Under the pieces are notes generated by a model. That model searched no databases. It had not been told where the DNA came from and saw only the letters and a list, made by a program, of their open reading frames with translations. From positions 1 to 25,791 of the IMG/VR virus record IMGVR_UViG_3300027291_000024: DNA of 25,791 nucleotides, one strand, 5' to 3'. The stretch's first letter is position 1. Each line of letters starts with the position of its first letter. The translations under genes and the position numbers were made by a program. Below, in pieces: positions 14,348 to 23,114 of the stretch. The stretch comes from a virus.

Positions 14348-17300
14348 ACAGACACCGCTAAAGCCCTTATATCTTTAATTTTAGGAATATTCTGAGTATT
14401 ATCTGACAATAATACAATTTTTATACAAAATATTTTATATGTGCTGTAAGCTGATCTTGATGTATCATAATACTGTACTACGGAGCTATCAGCCCAATAC
14501 TTGAATGCAGTAAGTGGCTGTGTAACTTTCTCTACGGTTAAACCAGTAGTAGTTGTATTTGAATAAGGACCAGTGTTACTTGTTAACTGTAATGACGTAC
14601 TATTTGTAACAGCATTTACTACATTAATTTCGTAATCAGTATTTGTATCGGTGTTCACAATTTTGATTAAATCACCAACAACAAGATCAGTATTAAATGT
14701 TGTAGAGGATCCTGTTATAGTATTGTTGCTGTTCGTAGCTGCGACACCAGTTAATCTTGTTGCAGGAGGTGTCTTAGGTAATGAATACTCATACTCAAGG
14801 TAATCCTCCTCATCTGCTAGATCACTGAATAAACTAGTTTCTGTAGTCTGATCCAATAGAGTCCATTCTTTAGAATCAAACTGACCACCATCATCGTTAC
14901 TCAATATTTTAGTATAAACTAAAACACTAGTACCCGCAGGCTTGTATGCAGTCACATAAAACTTCATATCCTCTGCATCGAGACCGTCAGCTAGAACAAC
15001 ACGCTTGGATATATATTTCACTTCTGCATTACCATACTTGGTATTTTCATCTGCGCTGGAATTATTAATCCTGTTTTGTAGTAATACAACACTAGCTGGT
15101 GTTAGATCTATAACAGGGCTTACTTTATCTGATGTTGATGGTCTACCTAAAGTAGCTGTAATCCGTAAAGATTTATTACCACTATGGTTAGCTATCTCAT
15201 TACTTCTTGATCTCATTTCCAACTCAACGTCATTTTTATTAGATACTCCAAATCCAATATTTCCTGTACTAAAAGAATTAGAAGTAGTAGCTGCGTTCTG
15301 GGACAAATCAATACTTGCTGATGAAGGTGTTAATGTAGATGCATGAACTTCTAGGAAGTTATAAGCATAATCATCTATGGAACTAATCACGGCTGTTGCA
15401 TCTGATTTAGATCCTACTATAGTTTTTGTTGCCTGGAACAAAAAGGAAGCATTAGCTGCTGTTGAGCTATCAATAACGATTGTGTCATCATTACCAATCT
15501 CAGCTACACGGCCAGTTACAGCTTTCTGTATATTTAAATATGTAGTAGAACCATCAGCTAATCGTTCAGGCCAGTCTTTTAGTAACAGAAGTGATGATGT
15601 CACCCCAAGTACCATATTAACCTGAAAATGTTCTGTAACTCCGTGATGAGCCACACCAGACGCCGCTGTTGCTAAAGGAGCATCTATAGTGAGTTGAGTA
15701 GTGTTTGCAATAGCAGTTACTTCACGGACACTATTACCAATAAGTAAATAATCACCTACACTATACTCGGTTGTGAAACTTGTTCCAGAACCAGTGATTG
15801 TTGTAGGTGCACTATTTGATACGGTGCCGGTCTTTAAGACCTTATCAGTACCATATACCATTAGCACATTTTCACCACGAGTCAGCAATGCCGTCAGTGA
15901 TGATGATGTGACTACAAATGGCGATGATACGTTACTTGTTAGATTAGCAGATGTAATGAATGTATTAGACTTCTGAGCAATCAACTCACCACCTTCAAAA
16001 CTACCTTCAGTATTTGATAAAGTAAAGAACTCATAGTTTTTATTCTCCAGCACTATAGTTCCGGATGAAGGTGTAAATTTAGCGTAGTATAAATTAAATT
16101 TAAGATCCTCTGTTTGTACTGGGGTCCATACTTTATCATTCGATGAAATAAACAATACTCCAACACCAAAGTCACCATTATCAATCTTGTTACTAGATAC
16201 ATCTGGCTGACCTGGTACTGCAGTCCATACAGCGTAATCAGGTGAGTTTTGATCTGGGAGAATTGCAATACAGTAGTCTATGTTATTTCTAATAAACACA
16301 GGGGTATCTAAAACAACAGTAGTTGCTACTTGTCCCGTATTGCTTACATTTACATCGTCAGCAGAAATAAACTTGTTAGAAAGGATTATAGGGGTAGGTA
16401 CACCATTTAGAGTTTCACGGATTTGAACTGCTATACCAGCGGTCGTACTTTTACTCTTAAAGAATAAGTCTAACTTGGTTATATAACACCCATCACCGCT
16501 ATCATTGAAGTTTAAATTAAAGGTCTGTGCAAGAGGGTCCCATCTTATAACACGCTGTGTTGTAGTTGTCGTTACATCAATAGTTGTCTGGTATACAGCT
16601 GGAAATGATGCAGGGGCTTTGGTAATCATCGAGAGATTTGTCATCTCTTTCTTGAAGTTGTAAGCATTGTAAGGGGCAGTTACCCTTGATACTGCGCTAT
16701 CTGAACTTTCATAACTATCTGTATCAACAATTAAAACTTCACGCTGACCAACGTTGAATGTGTTTCCTGGTATAAAGAATGCACCAGCTAATCCACCTGT
16801 ACTATTAGCAACTAGGTTAGCACCAACTGGTCCTATGAATGAGAAATTGGTACTCTGAGATAATCCCTCTGTACCCCCATTGAGATCGGCCATACTAACA
16901 ACCTGAGCAGGTCTACTTTGGAGTGGTTTTCCATCAAAGAATACATAGTGTCTTGCACCAGGTCTGAGTCCAATAACAACAAACTCAACTTGTTGTTCTC
17001 TAATAAATGGATTGAAGTCAAACTGGGATACAAAATCTCCAATATCCTCCTTTGTTTGAACAGTCTTACCAGGAACAATTGATCCAGTTGTTGTTGCGGT
17101 AGTAGTTGTTGTTTTCTGTTCTTGTACAGCAAAATTTTTACCTTGTGCTGTCGTCACGAAATCTGAAGTATTGACAGTTATTGTTTTACCTGTTCCTTTG
17201 AGAGTAAAGTTATCATTTATAGAATTAACAATAGCGTTAAATTGCTTTGAAAAGTCGATAGTGAAGGAGGTTGCTTTTGTTGTTAAGTCATAGTAGTTAT

Positions 17301-20300
17301 CATACTCCGGGAATAATCTCATAGTACCACGATAAGCCCAAGCAAGAGTTGCTACCGTTCTTGATTTTGTTGCGAGCGGTTGTGTTAACGCTAACTCATC
17401 GGTGTAGCTCAGCATCGCATAGTCACCTTTTCTCACAAAACTCGTCGATGATGCTGTGTTTATTGATAAGTCAATCTTTTTCTGAGTATTCGGAGGTCTA
17501 CCATATGATTTATCAGTATCAATTAAAAAATCAAACTCAGGATCATCAGGATTTGCAATATCATAATTATTCATTGGATCTACAAAGAATCCATTCTTAA
17601 ACCTTGAAACTGCAGTATTAGCTTCACTAGGTATTACTATATCTTTTGTATTCTTTTCTAACGTGTTAAGAAGAGAATAATATTCAAGACTTGATAGACG
17701 TTCCTCTATCTGTCTTATGTCCTTCATTGTATAACGCTTCACCTGATCGGTTTTTACTAATGTGGCATACTCAGGGCGCTGAGATGCCGTAGCTACCTTT
17801 GGAGATAGGGAAGGAAACGGGGGTATTATCAATGTACCTAGCGACATTGATTTACTTGGTACTACGCTAGGAACTGGGCTAGCATTTGGTAAACCTTCTT
17901 TGATATAGAAGTTACTATTTCTATCAACAATAATACGATCAGCACGGGGCATAAAATATGTGATATCTGCTTCAAATACTTCGTTAGGAGCAGGAAAATA
18001 CACTGATCCAGTTATTGTATGAGTATTTGCAGGATCAATAGAAGCAGTTGCCACTGTCACTGCACCGGTATTAGCAGTGGCAGCTACAACAGGTCTAAAA
18101 TCAACTACATCTCTTAAACTTGATACAGAACCTGTTTTGGGAGATAGGAAGTTAGGTATATCATATGTTCTAATTTTATTAGCAGGTAGTGTTGCAGTAG
18201 TATCATCCACAGGATATGAGTTTGTGCTTATATAATAACCAGAACCATGTGTGAATAAATCAACACGTACTAACAAACAGTTGCTATTTGTTATAGAGAT
18301 AGCGCTACCAGGCTTGAGCTTTAGTTGGGATAAGCCGTATATATTATCTGTCTGTCCATCAACTAATTGGAAGCTCGAAGCATAATTTGTTGAAGTATTA
18401 GAGTATGTGTTACTTGTCCCAACGTAAACAGCCTTGAGATTAAATACGTCAGGAATACCAAGTGACCATGGTCCTCTATTGTTGGCTGTAATACTGGTTG
18501 TAGATAGTTTAATATAAACATCTTTAACAACTGTCTTAGCTTTGTGGATAATATTTGATCCTGGAGATACCTTGACATTGTGGACAACAGACACAGCTGC
18601 ACTTGCAGCTATTCCAGTACCCAAACTAATGGTTGCTGTGTTACCCTGAGCACCAATCGTGATAGAAGCACCTGCCCTATCCAGTCTAACAGGAATGTTA
18701 GCTGGGTAAGCTAAAGATATATTACCCGATGCTGTAATAGCACTACTCAAAGTCATATTAGTAGCGTTAGTAATTGATGTTACACGCACAATAGTTGTAT
18801 TAGTTGAGAATTGAATATAATCACCAACCTCTAGAGCTGTTGCAAACGATGTTCCAGTTCCAGTTGTTACATTTCCAGATACTGTTGCAGATCCAGCAAG
18901 ATTTACTGTACTAACAGCATTGACTGTTGGAATTACAATGAAGTCTTGCTCTTGGACTGTATTGAGGGTGCTGCCAGCTGTATAAGGGAAATAGTCGTAC
19001 GTTCCAGATAACTGGATAGTGGTATTTCCACCGGTGCTAAACGAATTAGCCGTAACAGTTCTATAAATAAAGTCAGCATTGGATATAGCACTCACTGCGG
19101 TATAACCAGTTTGGAATACCATGGTATCATATGTAGTATCATTCAACGATACTCTTGACAAAGCTTGGAAGAATAAGTCAGCAACCGCACCGGTCTTCTG
19201 GATACTTCTCACACTTGAGAATCTATAACTTGCTGACATTACTATATCAAATAAGTATAATCTATACTGACAACCTGGAGTACCAACAGTACCAGAATGA
19301 TATTCTATTGATCTAATCTTAGCTGTACCAATAATTGATCCAGGAGATGTTGATGATCCACCTATATTATCAGTAACATCCGTAGCAGCAGTATTTCTTA
19401 AATTTACTGTATCTCCATTTACGAACCCAAACACACCATGCACCTGTGAAACTAAAGCATAGTTACCATAGTTAGTAACGATTGATTGTTGTATGCCTGT
19501 TCTCGTATCAGTACCCTGACGAACATTTAATCTAATTGCATCATTTAGTTCTACTCTTTGACCATCTACGTAACCGACACCAGCGCTTATCACAGCCTTC
19601 AAATGTGTAGTATTACCAGTGATCTCTTCAGTATTGATAGTAAACGGCATTACAACATAATCACCACTCTCCTCAGCGGTGCGCTGTGCTAACTTCTTAT
19701 CAATAGAATTAAACTCTGTTTCTGTTCTTCTCTTCGATACATTACCATTCTCAAACTCAATTAACTTAAAGAACTCTGTATTAGCAGCTGCATCTACCTT
19801 TGATAACACTTGCAGAGTTGGTGTTAATTTAAGTCTGTTAGCACCTGGTGCAGTGTAATTTGAATATCCCTGAGCATTATCAAGAAGTGTTGAATCTAAA
19901 GAATTATTTACTATTGATTCTTCTGTATAGAAACCTAATACAACATTATTTGGTGTCCTACTAAAGTTATCAACTATAATTGTTTGTTGATCTACTCTGA
20001 CGAAATGACCTTTTTGGTAGATAATACCATCACTAATAGTAACAGCAGTGCCAGTACCAACAGGGTTAGTAGATGTACTTGTACCTGTTGTATTACTATT
20101 TGCTGAGAATGATCCATTACATACAGTAACTTGTGCTTCATAGTTAATAGCAAGTAAGTTAGCACTTGATCCAGTTGATGTATTAACAGTTATTGTAGGG
20201 GTAGTTATGTAGCCATTACCGAATGCAGAGAAAGTAATTGCTTTGATTGTTCCGTTGGAATATGTTGTGACATTTGCTTCAGCACCCGTACCACTTCCTC

Positions 20301-20838
20301 CAGTAAAAATAAGGAAGTCCGAGTTATCGTATAAAGTACCACCGTTAGTTATGGTGACACCAGTTAAACGGTAATCCTGATTGTATAGTGTTATTGTTTC
20401 GTTATTTGCAAAAGCTTTTTTCTGATTTGAACCAGTATTCAAATACTTGACAAATAGTAGATTTGTAACGGGATCTTGAGATTCAAGACCATTAACTGCA
20501 TTAACCACAATAGCCTGTAAGTTAGAAGATGTATCTACAGCATAAAGATTAGCGTAATCAGAAGGTAGTGCTGGAAGACCATCAACTTTTAAATCATTAA
20601 TCTTAATATAGGTGTAATTATAATCATACGAAAAGGTACAACCCTTAATGATTGTACCTTGCTTGTAGATATTGTCGCCAAAACGCTCGACCTGATTTTG
20701 AAGGATCGTCTGGAGCTGAGTTAACTCTCTAGCCTGGATAGGCACAGCCGGTCTGAAAAGAATTCTATGAAAGTTTTTATCTTCACTGTAATCATCGAAG
20801 TAAGGTGTTACATTAAAGTTTGTGTCGAGTGATGCCAT
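14344..20838 (-). CDS. DUF4815-type baseplate/fibre adaptor protein (2164 aa)
   Basis: The N-terminus (MASLDTNFNVTPYFDDYSED, then FHRILFRPAVPIQARELTQLQTILQNQVERFGD and GTIIKGCTF) is the signature start of DUF4815 proteins of T4-like marine phages. Residues 160-215 hold a GSGTGA.A..../GNGY module. The 'GTGTSF...VGDY' module recurs at about 645-700, 1671-1720 and 2030-2090. Residues 1030-1065 form a probable helix (IRQIEERLSSLEYYSLLNTL). Residues about 1430-1610 (WDPLAQTFNLNF, ITKLDLFFKSKS, GVLFISSN..VWTP.QTEDLKFNLYYAKF) are a conserved beta domain of this family. Its place directly after gp8, where T4 encodes gp9-gp10, suggests a peripheral baseplate component that holds fibres; this is inference. 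AGAGGAT lies upstream of the ATG. The family call is confident and the role moderate. Confidence 0.8.
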   Translation of the reverse strand: MASLDTNFNVTPYFDDYSEDKNFHRILFRPAVPIQARELTQLQTILQNQVERFGDNIYKQGTIIKGCTFSYDYNYTYIKINDLKVDGLPALPSDYANLYAVDTSSNLQAIVVNAVNGLESQDPVTNLLFVKYLNTGSNQKKAFANNETITLYNQDYRLTGVTITNGGTLYDNSDFLIFTGGSGTGAEANVTTYSNGTIKAITFSAFGNGYITTPTITVNTSTGSSANLLAINYEAQVTVCNGSFSANSNTTGTSTSTNPVGTGTAVTISDGIIYQKGHFVRVDQQTIIVDNFSRTPNNVVLGFYTEESIVNNSLDSTLLDNAQGYSNYTAPGANRLKLTPTLQVLSKVDAAANTEFFKLIEFENGNVSKRRTETEFNSIDKKLAQRTAEESGDYVVMPFTINTEEITGNTTHLKAVISAGVGYVDGQRVELNDAIRLNVRQGTDTRTGIQQSIVTNYGNYALVSQVHGVFGFVNGDTVNLRNTAATDVTDNIGGSSTSPGSIIGTAKIRSIEYHSGTVGTPGCQYRLYLFDIVMSASYRFSSVRSIQKTGAVADLFFQALSRVSLNDTTYDTMVFQTGYTAVSAISNADFIYRTVTANSFSTGGNTTIQLSGTYDYFPYTAGSTLNTVQEQDFIVIPTVNAVSTVNLAGSATVSGNVTTGTGTSFATALEVGDYIQFSTNTTIVRVTSITNATNMTLSSAITASGNISLAYPANIPVRLDRAGASITIGAQGNTATISLGTGIAASAAVSVVHNVKVSPGSNIIHKAKTVVKDVYIKLSTTSITANNRGPWSLGIPDVFNLKAVYVGTSNTYSNTSTNYASSFQLVDGQTDNIYGLSQLKLKPGSAISITNSNCLLVRVDLFTHGSGYYISTNSYPVDDTTATLPANKIRTYDIPNFLSPKTGSVSSLRDVVDFRPVVAATANTGAVTVATASIDPANTHTITGSVYFPAPNEVFEADITYFMPRADRIIVDRNSNFYIKEGLPNASPVPSVVPSKSMSLGTLIIPPFPSLSPKVATASQRPEYATLVKTDQVKRYTMKDIRQIEERLSSLEYYSLLNTLEKNTKDIVIPSEANTAVSRFKNGFFVDPMNNYDIANPDDPEFDFLIDTDKSYGRPPNTQKKIDLSINTASSTSFVRKGDYAMLSYTDELALTQPLATKSRTVATLAWAYRGTMRLFPEYDNYYDLTTKATSFTIDFSKQFNAIVNSINDNFTLKGTGKTITVNTSDFVTTAQGKNFAVQEQKTTTTTATTTGSIVPGKTVQTKEDIGDFVSQFDFNPFIREQQVEFVVIGLRPGARHYVFFDGKPLQSRPAQVVSMADLNGGTEGLSQSTNFSFIGPVGANLVANSTGGLAGAFFIPGNTFNVGQREVLIVDTDSYESSDSAVSRVTAPYNAYNFKKEMTNLSMITKAPASFPAVYQTTIDVTTTTTQRVIRWDPLAQTFNLNFNDSGDGCYITKLDLFFKSKSTTAGIAVQIRETLNGVPTPIILSNKFISADDVNVSNTGQVATTVVLDTPVFIRNNIDYCIAILPDQNSPDYAVWTAVPGQPDVSSNKIDNGDFGVGVLFISSNDKVWTPVQTEDLKFNLYYAKFTPSSGTIVLENKNYEFFTLSNTEGSFEGGELIAQKSNTFITSANLTSNVSSPFVVTSSSLTALLTRGENVLMVYGTDKVLKTGTVSNSAPTTITGSGTSFTTEYSVGDYLLIGNSVREVTAIANTTQLTIDAPLATAASGVAHHGVTEHFQVNMVLGVTSSLLLLKDWPERLADGSTTYLNIQKAVTGRVAEIGNDDTIVIDSSTAANASFLFQATKTIVGSKSDATAVISSIDDYAYNFLEVHASTLTPSSASIDLSQNAATTSNSFSTGNIGFGVSNKNDVELEMRSRSNEIANHSGNKSLRITATLGRPSTSDKVSPVIDLTPASVVLLQNRINNSSADENTKYGNAEVKYISKRVVLADGLDAEDMKFYVTAYKPAGTSVLVYTKILSNDDGGQFDSKEWTLLDQTTETSLFSDLADEEDYLEYEYSLPKTPPATRLTGVAATNSNNTITGSSTTFNTDLVVGDLIKIVNTDTNTDYEINVVNAVTNSTSLQLTSNTGPYSNTTTTGLTVEKVTQPLTAFKYWADSSVVQYYDTSRSAYSTYKIFCIKIVLLSDNTQNIPKIKDIRALAVSV

Positions 20839-20849
20839 TTAATCCTCTG

Positions 20850-23114
20850 TTAAAAATCAAGTACTAATTTGATTGTTTCTGTTTGCCCAGCAGTTTTGGT
20901 AATTGGAGAGAAGTTTTCAAGATATAAAATATTACCCGATCCATCTATAATATCCGGTCCAGCAGTATTTGTAACAAGGAATCGCGCATCCGACTCGTCA
21001 CCCAACACGAAACGACTTGTATCTGGATCCGTGATACTGATAATTCCTTTTTTATTTACAACTCTTAAAACAGTATTGTTTGAACTGTAGTAATATCCAT
21101 TACCGCCGTTTGCTTGAGTAATCAATTCATCCTCAGCAAAATTCTGTGCTGTCTGTAAAGAACCGGTTAATCTTACAGTTTGATCAAAGTAAGTACCTGG
21201 TTGAGATACGGAGTCAACAACAGCTGTATATCCTGACGCTTCACCTGTAACTAATCCCAGCGTACTATTTCCCTGCTGGAAAAACCCATGAACATTTGCT
21301 AGGACTAGCTGACCAGCGCTGAATGATACAACCGTACCATTCGCCACAGCTTGTTTATTTGTATTTAGCGTCGCAATTCCAGTTGCTGTTTCACCAATCA
21401 AATTATGTCCAGTCTGAGTAAGACCTTTTGTAAGATTTATTGCTGTCCCGTTAAGGGTGGAAGATAACTTTATACCTGTTGAATTTGCTTGTACAACATA
21501 ATATGATGTGTTATTGGCTAATCCACTGATGACGGTATTACCAGTAGATGTACGATAAGTTACTATACTATTATTTTGGAATACATTGTTTGCAAGCGTA
21601 ATGAACTCATCAGTATCATTGACATTAGTATTGGCGTTAAATGTGATAGCAGTAGGAGGACCAAAAGTTATAGTTGGTAACAGATATCCTGACCCACTAT
21701 CAGTAACTCTTACAGAAGCAATTTTACCAGTAGAGTTAGCTATACCAAAAGCAGTTGCAAGGTTACTACTTACGCCACCAATGACAATGGCTGCGTTTGA
21801 AGTATATCCAGAACCTGGATTTACAACAACTACTTCAGAGATGGGAGAACCAAGATACTGAGTAATAGTCTCTCCTGTTTCAAAACCACCAGAGTTATTA
21901 CTGATTGATAGATCAGCTCTCGTAAAGTTTGGATCACTAAGAATACCTACAACTCTAAAGTCATTCTCATCTATAATCTTACCATCAGATGCTCCACTAT
22001 CAAATTTAGCACTTACACATATAGAATGACATCCTAACTCTGCAGCTGCGTTGCTACCATGACCACCTCTAGGACTAATAATCACAGTTGCCGCAGCACC
22101 GCCATCCAATCCACCTGTATTGCCACTAAATGTTACGCTAGCGTATGTATAGAATTCACCTCTATCCGTAATTTCAATTGAGTGTATTCCCTTAGTTGTA
22201 GTATTTACAACTGCACGCGCAAGAGCTCCGGATCCATCTCCTGTAATAGTAACAAGTGGAGATATCACATATGATGAATCCGTTGTTGGCTCCACATCGA
22301 ATTGTGTTTCTACTGTCACAACTCTTACTGTACCTGATACAGTATATCCAGTAATCTTTCTTTGTTGACCAGCTCCCACTCCAGCAGTTATCTTCAGTGC
22401 ACTCATATTATAAAAGTTAGCGTTTGAAGAAGCTGTGGAAGGATCTATTGAAAAGGATCTTGGATTACCAAAAGTTGCAATCTCTTGGAAAGTTCCACTA
22501 GAGGTGGCAATGTAGTTATTTCCTGAGCTAGTAATCTCAATATTCTCTATACCACCATTGACAGCGTTGGCTACAACATTAGCATCTGGATATACTGGAA
22601 TAAAATCAGCAGTTGCAAACTTATCAAAATTTGCTGGAGTGATAGAATACATATACTTCCACTGATAACCATCAGCTGAGAAATAAAAGTCATCTCCTGC
22701 CGATGTCTCAGTCAAACTTGGAGCTATAGTTGAACTGGCTCCTTTATTATTATCAAGACACTTAAAGACATTGTAAGCAGAACCTTCATCAACAACAACA
22801 TAGAACGCCTTATCTTTTAGATTAGTGGCAGTGTGAGTATACTTAGTATATACTGTGCCAGTCACCCAATCGTATCTAGGAACAACTCTAATAACGTCGT
22901 TTGCAGTAACGCGTCGTCCGTATAACATATTATCATAACTATCAACCAATACTGTTTGAGTATTATCCTGAATCTCAGGTGGGTTGTTGTCATCACTAAA
23001 AGGAAGAGGTGCACCTATAAAACAGTAGTAGATGTTGAAGTTTTCTTCTGTGAAAGATTCTATGAAGTGCTCGATACTGAACAACCTCATGTTATTTGTA
23101 ATTAGTAAGCTCAT
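20850..23114 (-). CDS. 8: Baseplate wedge protein gp8 homologue, enlarged by inserts (754 aa)
   Basis: T4 gp8 is a dimeric baseplate wedge subunit of 334 residues. From memory of its sequence, this protein shares: residues 75-83 VIRVVPRYDW (T4 AVIPRRDW); 114-120 YNVFKCLD (T4 VYRCLD); 149-157 GYQWKYMYSI (T4 GYVWEYLFEI); 386-395 FRVVGILSDP (T4 FRQISIITNP); and the end GNILYLENFSPI..TAGQTETIKLVLDF (T4 GEMIYMENRPPI..MDQTEEINILFTF). Extra material is inserted at about 190-345 and 405-715, including GSGY-type beta modules and a module shared with the giant fibre. GGHGSNAAAELG (350-361) is a motif of this family in marine phages. The ATG at 23114 overlaps the upstream TGA (ATGA). Metazoan-like or enzymatic features are absent. 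Identity as gp8 is confident; the role of the inserts is unknown. Confidence 0.85.
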   Translation of the reverse strand: MSLLITNNMRLFSIEHFIESFTEENFNIYYCFIGAPLPFSDDNNPPEIQDNTQTVLVDSYDNMLYGRRVTANDVIRVVPRYDWVTGTVYTKYTHTATNLKDKAFYVVVDEGSAYNVFKCLDNNKGASSTIAPSLTETSAGDDFYFSADGYQWKYMYSITPANFDKFATADFIPVYPDANVVANAVNGGIENIEITSSGNNYIATSSGTFQEIATFGNPRSFSIDPSTASSNANFYNMSALKITAGVGAGQQRKITGYTVSGTVRVVTVETQFDVEPTTDSSYVISPLVTITGDGSGALARAVVNTTTKGIHSIEITDRGEFYTYASVTFSGNTGGLDGGAAATVIISPRGGHGSNAAAELGCHSICVSAKFDSGASDGKIIDENDFRVVGILSDPNFTRADLSISNNSGGFETGETITQYLGSPISEVVVVNPGSGYTSNAAIVIGGVSSNLATAFGIANSTGKIASVRVTDSGSGYLLPTITFGPPTAITFNANTNVNDTDEFITLANNVFQNNSIVTYRTSTGNTVISGLANNTSYYVVQANSTGIKLSSTLNGTAINLTKGLTQTGHNLIGETATGIATLNTNKQAVANGTVVSFSAGQLVLANVHGFFQQGNSTLGLVTGEASGYTAVVDSVSQPGTYFDQTVRLTGSLQTAQNFAEDELITQANGGNGYYYSSNNTVLRVVNKKGIISITDPDTSRFVLGDESDARFLVTNTAGPDIIDGSGNILYLENFSPITKTAGQTETIKLVLDF

